Part shown: piece after piece, positions 32,672-44,808 of the stretch
Layout: each line of letters starts with the position of its first letter
Numbering within the stretch: the first letter of the stretch is position 1
Assembly (NCBI GenBank): GCA_019059635.1
Contig: JAGVRJ010000010.1
Coordinates: 932,501-996,500 of the forward strand
Direction of reading: 5' to 3'
DNA length: 64,000 bases
Source: Proales similis
Taxonomy: Eukaryota; Rotifera; Eurotatoria; Ploima; Proalidae
Position numbers and translations under genes: made by a program
The notes under the pieces: generated by a model
What the model was told of the DNA's origin: nothing
The model's database searches: none
Seen by the model: the letters and a program-made list of their open reading frames with translations, nothing else

Positions 32672-35600
32672 ATGAAACTCAAACTAGACGTAGTGTACAC
32701 TTGCAGTATAAAGAGAAAAAAGCCATGGCCTAACATCAAGTGGATCGGAGAGGTAAACTTCAGTCCAGACCAGATCTTCTAATCTGATGCTCAATTGTCG
32801 CTAATTTAGGCAAAGCAACATTTAACTCTGCTCGACTCTCAGCGAATTGGCCTAATTGAGCCTAAAAATGGCAAAACCAGACGACGAATACCGAAAATAT
32901 CATCGCTGATCAAAAGCACAGTGACACATAACATCTCGAGCAATGCGCTCTTCCTTGTCGGCGTTCTGGACAACGGCGATCTGTACATTTGGAAAAAAGA
33001 CAAGAATCTCATTCAGAAAATTGACGGTCTAAGCGAATTCGCCTTCAAACTGGGGCATCATACCTCGAGAGTGTTCATCAGCGACGATGCCCAGTTCATC
33101 ATCTTAATTACAAGCCGCAACAAAGTGTTCATTTGGGAGGGCGAGCCCGAAAAGGGCAAAAAGGATGAGTTACATCGAAATGGAAACTGGTCTGATATCG
33201 TCGCACCGAAAGAAGTGAAAACAGTCGAGGATAGCAAAGAGCTCGTGGTCGATGTTCGCTTCAATTACAAAAGGGTAAGAACGCGTCGCATTTGACCCTA
33301 AATTGGATTAAAACAATTTAAATTGATTACATCGAAAGACTGAAGGATGCATAGCGACTTGCTGTTTTGTCTTCAATTACGAGTCAAAGCTTATTTTAAA
33401 CGTGCTGCGTATAAGATGGGTGAACCCGTGTGAAATAGTCACACCATGGTAAGTGATTTGATCTTGCTTTAAGTTCTCTACTCGATCTGAATGCTGCCTC
33501 AGGCAATCAAGATTTGACACTTTATGGATTTGTCATCAATCGAGCCGGGATGTGTTGCTCAAAGACTTTGCCACCCCGGCCAAGTTTGAACTGCTGTACA
33601 CTCGCGATGCCTATGCGATCAGTCTATCCCATAGCGCCGACCTTCTGGGCTTGGCTTGCAATCAAAAATATGTTCAAAGTGGATGTCTGCTTTTTGTGTC
33701 ACCTCTGCACGGTTCAGTACAATCAGTGAACTTGCGCAACTTTGGCTTGGACCTATCTGCCAAAGGCCGGCATTATTGGATTGAACAGCTCGTATGGACC
33801 AGCAATGACCTCTACATGGCCGGAATTAGTAAGCACGGCGCCGTGTTTATTATATCCCGCTTGGGCCAGCCGTTGTTTCTTCATGCTCAGGGCAAAGAAC
33901 TCGACATGGGACCCGCTCTCTTCCTCACATTTCATCCACTAATCATCGTTCGGTAAGTTTCCATTTTTGTTATGTGTTGAGAAGATCATGCTCAATTTTT
34001 ATTCTCAAGAAGCAGCTCAAACAATTCAACTGCGGACGCTTCGATGGCCTCCACTGCAGAGAATGAAAACCGTTTGAGGCAGCGCTTCTCGTTGAACGTT
34101 CATTCCTATTTGCCAATATTCGTTTGTTCAGACGGCTATTTGATGTGCGTGTTCAAGATTTCGAACCAAATTACTGAACAAGCAAGCCTGACCCGAGAAC
34201 TTTTGGAAGAAACTGCCGAGCTTCTGAACTCGGTGTCGGATGAAATAGACGATAACGATCATCGTTTGGCAGACCTGCCCATGCCAAGAAGCAGTCGATC
34301 ACTTTTCAAAAGCTTGCAGCCAGCGAAAGATGACGAGACGAAAGAGCCGCTGCACGAGTGGCCTATTGAGCCGCTTAACGATTCAGCTCAGAGCCGGTCA
34401 TCTGATGATAGTGGTCTAGATGATGAGCCCAATAAACGATTGAATGGCAAAGAGAACAAAATTGCAGAAGGGAAAATAATTTTCAGCTTTTTGCCGCAAG
34501 TTGTTCCGCTTTCGGACCAACGAGTAGAAAGCTGTTCAGTTTCCAGTCGACTTGAACAGGCATATGAGAATCTGATTTCAAGTTGGGCCCTGCTCTGCTC
34601 GATTCAATCTAACGAAGCGTTGAGAGACGAAGATACTTGCAACCATGCGGCCGCAGCGATAAAGCACGCTTTCTGCCACTTTGCCTTCTTGTTTATGATG
34701 GTAGACAATGACGCCCTAAAAAGCTTTTACTCGTACAAGAAAGAACTCAGTCATAAGCAAAATCGTCGGGCAGACGAGGCAGATGAAACCGAGGATGAAG
34801 AGCTCGACTCGAGCACAGAAGAGGAGCTGCGCCTGCAAGTTGTCGGTGACCTCTTTGCTCGCTTATTCAAGATATTGCGCTTTGACCCGGGCAGTTTACG
34901 AAATCCGACCAGCCACATGATCGGCTACATCGCACCCATGGCTCTTCAGTTCACTCAAACTCTTCTGGCGTTCGAAAGAGTGATTAAGCACCACTCGCGA
35001 GCACAAATGCTCAACGTTATATTCAAGTTGCTTGAGACATGCGAGCTATTGACACGATCAGCATACTCCGCTTCACAAGACAACAAGTTTGCGTTTAAAT
35101 CTGACGCTGCGCTAAACGAGACTATCATATCGGCCCGATTTAACCAGACCGCCGAGTCAGTGGGAGTGGAAACAGACTCGCTGGATAACACCCATCGTGC
35201 TATCAGAGATGAGCCGGTTGAGACGAATCAAGGTCTCGATTTTATCGACTTGTTGTTCGAAGGCTGCTGGGCTAATTTGTTCAAATACACCCGAAAGCAT
35301 TTTTGCTTACTGGCTTCACTCGGCTCTCTACGACAAGAGCAGCTCGCTGATATAAGCAGCCTCGTTTTACTGTTGCAGCAAAGGACTGCTCGCTTTCCTT
35401 GGAATGTCAGAAGCGTTGGCTACGATGAATTATCAAGCGACGGACATATAGTCAACGCTGACCTCGAACTGCTTCTCGAGGGAAAATTAGACCAAGCGAT
35501 CGACATGTGGTTTCAAGAACTCGACTTTCTTCTTGTAAGCCTCAGTCAGCCGCAGCCACCGGAATCAAGCGAAGATGTGTTGGAAAAAGCTGAGAGGACT

Positions 35601-38600
35601 GTGCACAAAATGCTTTACGCTTGTTTGGCCAACTATGATCTCATACGGCTCGTAGGTTTGGTGGATAATCTTATGGCCAAGTACTCTCAATCCAAAGACT
35701 CGAGTCCGTTTCTAATCGGTAGGCCCATATTTCAGTGTCTCAGGCCACCTCAGGCTCTTCCACGTACACACGCCTGCATTGTTCACATGATTCAATCGTT
35801 TGCCCGCTTTGTTGCCATCTACATAAGCAATAGACAACCACTGTTCATTTACTCAATTCACGAGGCCAAATCTATGCCGCCTCTGGACCAACTTGATAAT
35901 ATTGTGGATTGTAATCGAGTTGAACTAAGCAGGGAGCGTATAACGTCGTCTCTAAGCCAATCAACAGCCGATGTTAGCCTGTGTGAGCTTTTGTGTCCCG
36001 AAAAAGCATTTGAACTGCTCATTTCTTCCGGACTTTTTCATGAGGCCATTTACTTTCTTGAATCGCTAAATGACTGGAAGAGTGCGTTTCTCGCTAGTTC
36101 AATGCTAAAAGAAAGCGAATTGTATTTGGAGATTTTCGATCAAGTAGAAGACTCCATGGCAAACAAGATCTACGCCCTTCTTGGTTTGGAGCAGTTTGAA
36201 GTGGATCAGCCGGAACATCAAATGGAGCAAATGGATCGTAACTACCTCGATCGTCTGAGCTGCCTTCTTCAAGAGCTTCTCCTCGGCGCTGTGATGGTCC
36301 GCACTGACGTCCTGCAGCCGCTGCTCTTTCGTCTGACTCGGTCGATGATTTCGCACGTAGTTCAGCTCCAAGTAATAGTTCCCGATGATTTCTACTTGCC
36401 AGCGCCACCTATTTACTGCGCGCAAATGTCACCAGAGTGTCAGATTAAAGAGAATGTCCTAAGAACTAGTATTAGTGTCTTATGCCATTGCATAATGACT
36501 TTGATAGTTGCAAGTCGATCGCAGGTTGCTCTCATCAAGTGGTATCTTGACGAGCTAGTCAACGCCAAAAACCAAATGAAACAGAAATACGCCATTGCGA
36601 ACAGCTTCGAAGCAAATCTATCGCTTCTCAAACTCATGTCTGCCATTCGGCATCAAAAAGTCAGCTATGTGCCTGAAGGAGTTTTGGCAATGTTTCGCGA
36701 TTTCTGCGCCCTTCTTTTTTATCTACAGCTTCGAGACAAATTCTCTCTATGCATGCGCAGATATACCGAGCATTTCATCCAAGACCAGTTCAAGCGGGAA
36801 AAGGTCGGCTCTGAGGCGGAGATACAGCTGTGCCTGGAGATCATAGACACAGGCAATCAGCTGCTTCACTACGAGAAGCTGATCGGAGAGCAGAAGGCGG
36901 TCATCGAAGACATCGTTCTTAGCTCGATCGCTAGAATGACGCCGTTCAATAGAATATATGAACTCGGCCTTGAGGAACGCCTCGCCAACTGCGTTCGTGA
37001 CAAGTACCGATTGAACGAGGAGAATATGTCGATCCAGAAAGTGAACGACAGCTCAACTGAGTTTGCTGAAAAGCTGAACAAACTGCTTGAAAACTGGCGA
37101 CACATAAACTATGAAAGGGACAATGGTTTTCTCATTAGCATGGCAGACATGTTCGAGCACGAGGTTCTACCTGGCCAGCAGAATGCCCGTTCACGGCTGC
37201 AAAGCATTTTTGGTGCCGATGAAATATGTCTGCTGCATTTGTACGATGAGGATAATGGGCAACAAGCGAAACAGCTCAGCTCGTGTGGTTCGTACGGCTT
37301 CGAGCGCGACGCTGCATGTGCCCATTTCCTGGAGCTGTTCTTCAAACTTGCGTTCGATAAAACTGAAGAGTGGGCGAATTTGGCCAATCAAGTAAACCGA
37401 ACGCCTCTGTTCATTGAATTCTACGAGCAGGTCAGAGAGCAAGAGCTTCCCGATGGCGATCAAATAGACAAAATGTATTTGATCGATTCGAATGAAACAA
37501 GCCAGAAAGACAACGAGCTTTCAATTCTGAATACAAGAAAGCTCAGAATCAAAGAGAAGAGTCAAGAGCTCAAGAGCTCACTCAAAAGCATCGAGAAAAG
37601 TCTATTAAAGCCGGTGCCGTCCGAAATTCAAGGATTTCTTGGCATCGGTTCGCTTCCGCTCGATCCTCATTTGAGCCAACAAAACACTCTGAAAAAGTCG
37701 GTGAGTTTTTCGGGCCTGACCGACCGGCAAACAGAGCAAGAGAAGTCAAGTCTGTTGAATGAACAGCGACTTCAGATCAAAAACTTTGGCCCAGCTTACG
37801 TTGATGCAAGTAAATTGGCTATTTGGCTAGTTCGCTGGTCAAGCAGGCTGCAAGAGATGTCAGTTAACAGCCAAAAGATGGCAGCCAAGTTGTGGAAGAG
37901 CTCCATCAGCTTAAAGCCGAACGCAAATTCACTTGTGGCTTGTGTATTCTTAGCGAACGGCAACAACCTTGAGGCAGTGCTCAACAAGTCGCCAATCTAC
38001 GATTTGGACGAGGATTTTACACAAGTCTCGGACACACTTCCATTCGAAACCAAGCCTGAGCGCAAAACAATTAAAGATGAGGCAGCGTCAGATTCGACTC
38101 CACTCCTCAGCTCAGTCGGTCCCAAATTGAACTCTAAACAAGTTGAACCCAAATCCCAGAACTCCTTGACAGTCGTGACGCCCAAACCCAGCTCGAACTC
38201 ATTCAATCGACCCAGATCGCCTGTAATCAAGCCCAGTTCGGAGAAGACTCTTCGCAAGAGTATTGAGGAAAATGCTTCGTTTCTGTCGAATTCGCTGGAC
38301 ATTTCGGAATTTTACGATTTGAAGAATGTGAAGCCGCAATCAGCAATTGACCTGAACGAGCTGAAGAATTTAAAAGAGAAACAGATGAAAAAAGAGGAGA
38401 AAGTTGAGGAAATGGAAAAAGCGGAAGAAAACACGGACAAGAGCATCAGAGTGCCCAAACCAAAGGGCTTCTTGACTTCGCTATTCTCTCGCTCGTCGAG
38501 AAAAAGGAGCAAAAGCCCAACACGTTCTAAATCTCCGGCCAGCAAGCCGAATGCATCTTTAGTTCCTGAGCAGAATTCGCAACAAAAGAATGAAATTGTT

Positions 38601-41600
38601 ACCAAGACCGAGCCTAAAACAGAACCTTTGGCTCAATCAATGAACGCCCAGAGTGCATCGGTGAACTTTGCGCAACTGACCAAACCCGCTCAAGATGCAG
38701 GCAATTTGCAAGACATGATTAGAAGCGAGCTGAGAAAAATAGTGCAACTGAAGCATGACACGGTGATGAACTTTTTGAATGGCGCCGCGACAATGCCACA
38801 GTATCACCCTACTGCAGAATCCAACGTTCGATCGGTGGAGGAGCAACTTTCGGCTGCTTTTGCATCTCAGGACCTGTCATCGAAAAGTAATGGCCCAATC
38901 GAGTTTGTGGTCGAGACTAAAATTCGCGCCAAAAATTCAAATGGCCAAACAGAACTGCTGACAACCGAAAATCTAACAAACACGTTTTGTAAAAAGGAGG
39001 GCCAACAGCAGCTCAGCAATTTCATGAAAACATTCGAGACAAAGAGATCTTCTAGAAATTCCGCAATAAAATTACCACTCTTGAACCTAGGAGGCAACGA
39101 TTCAGCCGTGAACCTAGAAGAAGTGAGGCCTCAGTCGCCTCCGATGAGACTTTCGCCGCCTTTGATAAACGTCACCAATAGATCGAGTCGAATCGATATT
39201 CCATTGCTTCAGTTGAACCAGCAATCACCGGCCAACAGAAGCTTTCAAGCTTTTGAAAGACCGAGCAACGGCAAGCTTCCAACTCTGAGCAAATATATGA
39301 GCACTTATATAGAGACAGTTAAATCGGCTGAAAAACGATCGGTTGACTTTGTTTTATTAAAGTTTGATTTCCAACAGCAAGAATCTGATCGGGAAGTTGT
39401 TGAGCGTAAACGATTAGAACCAGCCAACATTGGACAGAGCAAAGTACCGAGGCTGGCACCTAACAGCGCTAAAAGTGACTCTCATGTTGAACAAAATCCT
39501 TCGCTGGGCGAGCACAAAGAGTCCCAAAGTCAAAAGCCATTATATGATGGATACATTCTAGCGCCTGATGTATTCAAGGACTTGATTGAAGGTCCGAATG
39601 AGGCAGCAGTGACTGGAAGCGCCGCAGAAGCTCACTTCCGCGCTACAGAGCATCTGAGGGGTAACGTGGTGCCGAAGAGAGAGAGCTGTACGATGACCGA
39701 AGGTCTTGATGAAGGCCTTCCAATCGCACCAGATATATTCTTGAAGATGCAGTTTCATTCAAAGCAAAGAGAAAACACACAGTCGTCACACGACTTTGTC
39801 AACGTGGTCGACATGGATATTGAGAGTGTGAACGAGCTGCTTCAGTTGATTGAGGGCAGAAAAGTGGCAGCGCGTGGCCAACAGAATAGGCTTACAGAAA
39901 TTAGTTCAGAACTGCCGAGTTCACATTTGGATGGAGCTGAGCGTCCAGAAGACGAGCAAGGGCCTGAATTGGAGCCAGTTAGAGAAGTGGTGAATGCTGA
40001 CCCGCTAACAGAGAGACTTCTAGCTGGTGCTGCTGTCACAGATCCAACCCAATTGGCCAAAGATTATGATGAGCTGGTTCACAGGCGAATCAGCGAAGAG
40101 AGAAGCCAGGCTCAGCTGAGCAGGAGCCGAAGGGATGTCTTGGATGAGCTGAAACACTTGGACGACAAGATTAGGCTGATGAATGAGATGGCCGACGGGA
40201 TGGGCGCCGACTATGTCCGCTTCACAGGTCTTGTCTCGAAATTAGAGCAGCTCGGAGAGCAGCGAAAAGCGATTGAAAATTATCAAAGAGAAGAGGAGAG
40301 ACGAGAGCTAGAATGGTCGAACAGTGCCAAGGCGTCTTCAGTGCCAATAAATTGTTATCAGACACAAAACGCCAAACAGCAAACAGAATCGGCCAAGGCC
40401 CTCACGGATAAAAAAAGAAACGTGTCAGTGTCGGACAATCTTATCAAACAAGTGCTTGAGAGACCAAACGATTTAACTCAAGCGCAGGAGGATGACGAGG
40501 AAAGGGGCAGGTTCTTGTTGAATGAAGTCGATTTGAGTCAGACCGAACTGAGCCACACCAATCTGTCGACGATTTTAAAAGAAACATTTATGAACGACTT
40601 ACAGGTGCCGTTTTCCGATCAAAGGTCGGAAAAGCTGCCAAAAAATTCAGATCGTGACCAAATCAAGCATTCAAAGAGTCCAGTTAGGTCTCGTTTGGTT
40701 ACGACCGTTGCCGTCGAAAGAGCACTGACGCCGTACAAAGTGAGTCCAATAGTGAAGATGGAGAGAGAAAAGCAGGTAAGACGCGAGCGAAGCGCCGAGT
40801 TGAACTCAATGAAAAGAGGCGAAGAAGCGTACCAGCTCTTGCAGGAGATATTTGGCGAAAACGAAAAGTTCGATCAACAGCTGCGAAAGTCAAGGGAAGA
40901 GGAGATGGCGAGGAGTGAGCGAACATGCACGCCGAGAAGCGCGCGACTTCGTTTGGTCGTTCCGCAGGTTCAAGTGCCGCCGCTTGAGCTGCTTAAGACA
41001 GAAGCAAACGTGGAATCTTTGCGAATGAACGCTGAGAACAAAAAGCCGAGTTTGATGGCCAAGGCCATTTGCGCGTTGGAACGAAAGGAGTCTTTAAAGC
41101 GAGCAGAAACAGAGCGGCTGATAAAGAAACTTGAAAAAAGAGCACAAGAGATTGTCAAGCCGAAACCTGACGGCCAATCAAAGAGGGCCATTAAGCCTTT
41201 CACTGAGTTTGTTAATTTACAGGATCCCGCGAAACTGAGGAGCAGAGTAGCCAAAGTCTCGCTCACTTATGGCGAGAGACTGCAGCAACTACAAGAGAGC
41301 TCTGTGTCTGTTAACTCAAATGCCGATTTAGACGAGCTTTGCAAAGTTTACGGCTCCAAACGCATTTGGGAAACGCAGTCCCGTGCTCAACGAGGGCCAA
41401 GCAAGACTTATGGCGAACGTTTAAAGGAGCTGAAACCAGACACGACTCAAGTCCTGGTGCAGCCACCTCGCTACAAGCCTGTGATTATGCGCAGTGCCCA
41501 GTCTGAGAGAAAGCCCAGAAAAGCGAAGACTTATGGCCAACAGCTCAAAGAGCTTCAGAGAAGAGAGAACAGCCAAACAGAGAATGGTAATCAGCGTCAC

Positions 41601-42068
41601 AATCTCCGGCCAAAGTGCTCCTCGACATTCAACTCGTCGCGGGGGCCGCGATTCTGTCCATACGAATCTCAATATCTGAACGAATGCATTGAGCTATCTG
41701 AATGGACGCTCGATGTTAATTTGAAGAAAATAATTTACAGCAGCGGAATAGAGACGAGTCAAAAATGCAAGGCTGAGAAGAAGAGGGCTCGGCCGAGCGC
41801 TAGAGGACAGTTGCGAGTGAGCTTCGACGACTGCACACTTCAGAACATATTGAAAGATGGAGAATTGAACGACGCAATCGTGGAGCAAGCTCTTGGTGAA
41901 TTGTCTGCGCTCGAGCAGGGCAAGATAACGGCCGAGAACAATGCGGATCTCTATTTGCAACAAGTAGACGTGCAGGACCTTCTCGACTGCAGCTTGAGCA
42001 GCGAGTCGGTTATGAGTGGTCTTATCGACTGGGAGCAAATCGATAACATCATCGAGAACTTGAGTTAG
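32672..42068 (+). CDS. CPLANE1: CPLANE1 (JBTS17/C5orf42), ciliogenesis and planar polarity effector
   Basis: Five exons (32672-32752, 32810-33274, 33339-33448, 33503-33952, 34010-42068) sum to 9165 nt, giving 3054 residues; human is about 3200. The N-terminus 'SIKRKKPWPNIKWIGE' matches human SIKQKKPWPRVSWLGQ. It begins a beta-propeller-like region ('GVLDNGDLYIWKKDKN', 'IILITSRNKVFIWEGE'). 'DLYMAGISKHGAVFIISRLG' and 'LRQRFSLNVHSYLP...SDGY' also match the human order. The middle is helical. From about residue 1500 it is low-complexity and charged, with coiled coil (KEEKVEEMEKAEE, near 38390) and a basic SR-like patch (38490-38535). Two 'APD(V/I)F' motifs (about 39559 and 39730) and three YGxxL repeats occur near the end. 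CPLANE1 works with INTU, FUZ and WDPCP at the ciliary base to recruit IFT-A; human loss causes Joubert and OFD VI syndromes. An 8-kb terminal exon is exceptional here. Confidence 0.93.
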
Positions 42069-42136
42069 GACACGTCAAAGCTCTTTTGTGAACCTCTAAG
42101 CGACCAGTCAGCTAGCAAGCGATGGCTGCAAATCGG

Positions 42137-42142
42137 AATAAA
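42137..42142 (+). terminator. Poly(A) signal AATAAA for CPLANE1
   Basis: AATAAA lies 69 bp after the CPLANE1 stop, implying a short 3' UTR. Confidence 0.55.
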
Positions 42143-44756
42143 TGCACTCGAGAAGTTAATCTCTGCTTTAAAATCCTGAAGAGGCTACTGACGACGTTAG
42201 ACGCCAGGCTAGGATATGGGATGGGTCAAGAGGTGATTGGATAACCGCACGGCGGGAGATGGGATCGTGTCCGTTGAGCGGAACCAGCTTATGACTCGAG
42301 AGGCACGCTTTTATGAATTATCGTCAGACTCAACCGCCAGAGGTGACAAACGAGCGTATTTGCGTATTTTTTCTTTTTCAATTAATTGCGTGGCCGAATT
42401 TTAGTCGCGTACGTCCTGAGCGTGGCCAGTCAGTCGATTGAGGCGCGTCAGAGCTCTTTTTTGAAGAGGATGCGCGTGGACGTTTGACCGAGCTGTCAGA
42501 CGGCATTCGTAGAATTAATAACGAAATATGCAGGATGCTGCTTCCTTCGAGTGACATAATCGCGTTTTGCCTATGAGAGCACGATATGAGAGCCAAAATT
42601 TTATAATAGAAGCCAGGAAGAGAAGATGCCTGGTCGCGCATCCGTCGCACACCTTCCGTCTTAAATCGGGACCCAATCCGATTTAGGCCAATCGATTGAG
42701 GTGGTCCCTGCGGTAGAATAAGCCGCGGCAGCGCAGCATCATTTGCCAAGCGTGTCTAATCTTAATTAGTTTCTTACGATGCACCCTTGTACTCAACAAG
42801 TAACCGATAGATCAGATAAATATAAAAGCGAGAAACCGACAGTCTGACGAATGGCCATCATCGCATCATAGATCAGGCTTGCCTCAGATAAGAGCGGGCC
42901 TGTTCGATCGTATGCGATTAATGAGCCTCAGGAACGCGAAGCCGGGCAATTACTTGCGCAATCGTGTATTTTGCCGAGCGAATCTGCTCGGGCGTAACCA
43001 TGGGCCCGATGAACTCGAGTTATTCGAATTCGACCCTAACGGCTACAAGTAATTTTTTGCGCCTCTCTCTCTCGACGAGGTTTCCCGTTGCCTCAGGCTT
43101 TGCGGTATTTACCGTTCGCGGCTCAAATCAACTGTGAAATGGCCTAGCTATTTGCGGAATTTCTATTATGGAGCTGACCAAACTAATTTGATTTTGAGTT
43201 TCGCTTTTGTGCTTTTCGTTTCGGTCACTTTTGTTTTTGTTTGTGCGCTTGTTTCGGTCTGTTATCCGACAACAAACACTCGCGTGTCAAATTTTATCTG
43301 AGTATGATATGAAGAAGTGACGCCTCGCGTGTTCAATGCCTCATTCATGGGCCTTGAAGTCACATTCGATTATTTTAGAGTGAATGAGTTTGGCATATTG
43401 AATTTATTCTACGAGTTATAGGCAAGCGTGGCATTGAGGGCGTGGCTTGCGCGGAAATCGTCAGTAAAAACACGACCTGGCGACTCTTAAACTTGACCAG
43501 ATGTGCTCAAATTACTCGGTCTGTGATGCAAGAGTGGCGATCAGAGCGTATGAGAAGAAACGAATGCGCCTAAGCCGACCTAATCCAAAGTCAGAAAGCA
43601 GCTTAGGGCGTCAGACAGACAGGAACGCCTGGCCGCCTACAAGCCGGAAAGCGGCACAGACATACACTGATTAAGTTGTGTGCGATGCCACTCGAGGGAT
43701 GATAATCGCGCGGCCGCTTCAGATGAACGCCTCATTCGAGTAGTTAATTGTTTATTGATTGACCCGGTCGGCTACCTGAACTAAACAAACTATGTGATAG
43801 ACGGGCCATGAAAGCGATCACAGTCCCTGTGGCCATCTCGCTCTTTATTCGTTCGAGTTTCGTGCGCATGTGCCCAAAGAATCGATCGATTGTTCATGCA
43901 GGAATTTTTTACATTCGAAAATCAACATTTCATTGTTGGCGAACCTTTTCGCTCTTCAAACAGGCTCGCAGTCAGCCATCCAGTCAGATTGCTGATGCCT
44001 TCGTCTTATTTCACTTCTCTCCTATCCTATTCAATGCGGTCCTATTCTATTCCAGTCACACACCTTCAGAATCGGCGTAATCGAAAATTAATTATTTTGC
44101 CTCGTTTCTCCCATACAATCGAATGACAAGCCATTCATGGGCCTGCAAATCATTGACGTTTTATTCGTCGGCTTGCTGTTACGTAAGACCTGCTTCTTTA
44201 CAGTTCACACTATACACAAGCCGGTTCTTCTCCCGGAGCTGGCTAGGTCGGCTATTTCAGATCGAGAATGAAATCCTTGATGTTTATCAGACACACACGG
44301 TCGTCATGGAATATTTATGAGCCAAGTGATGACGAGCGTCTGACACCCACTCAAGTGGTTGATTTATGGCCGCAATGAAGAACACACAAAATGTCCTTTA
44401 GCAGCGGACCCGCCCTCCTCTCGTCTCTAATTCGAAGGTAAACACCCAAAAGGAGAGAAAGAGAGCACATCATAAGAGACCGGCAAGAGATTAGCAAGGC
44501 GCTTGGCTTGACTTTTAATTAGTGGAGCCATAGAGAGTAAGATCTGAATGAAAGGTCCCAATCAGCGTGGACGCGTTTATCGGTTCGCTCATCAAACTGC
44601 ATGCAACGCCCCCCTTGAGGGCCAGAGCGTGCTAGTCTTGGCCGATGATCATCATGATCATGCCGACTAAAACGATGAAGAGGAGGAGGAGATGATGATG
44701 AGGATCGTGATGATGGTGATGAGGCAGTCAGAAAAGAGAGTCAAAGAAAGAGAGAA

Positions 44757-44808
44757 TGAGTGAGTGAGTGAGTGAGTGAGTGAGTGAGTGAGTGAGTGAG
44801 TGAGTGAG
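44757..44808 (+). repeat. (TGAG)13 microsatellite
   Basis: Thirteen perfect tandem TGAG units, followed by a GA-rich tail to about 44820 and preceded by GAT/GAG-rich triplet sequence from about 44640. It is a purine tract likely to be length-polymorphic. Confidence 0.97.

Noticed and set aside
42378-42749. 123-codon minus-strand ORF downstream of CPLANE1
   Set aside because: Composition is Ser/Arg/Pro-rich without recognisable domains, it has no splice context, and the region shows many similar open stretches in several frames.
44640-44730. GAT/GAG triplet-rich tract as a coding acidic repeat
   Set aside because: No continuous frame is maintained across it; it is simple-sequence DNA.
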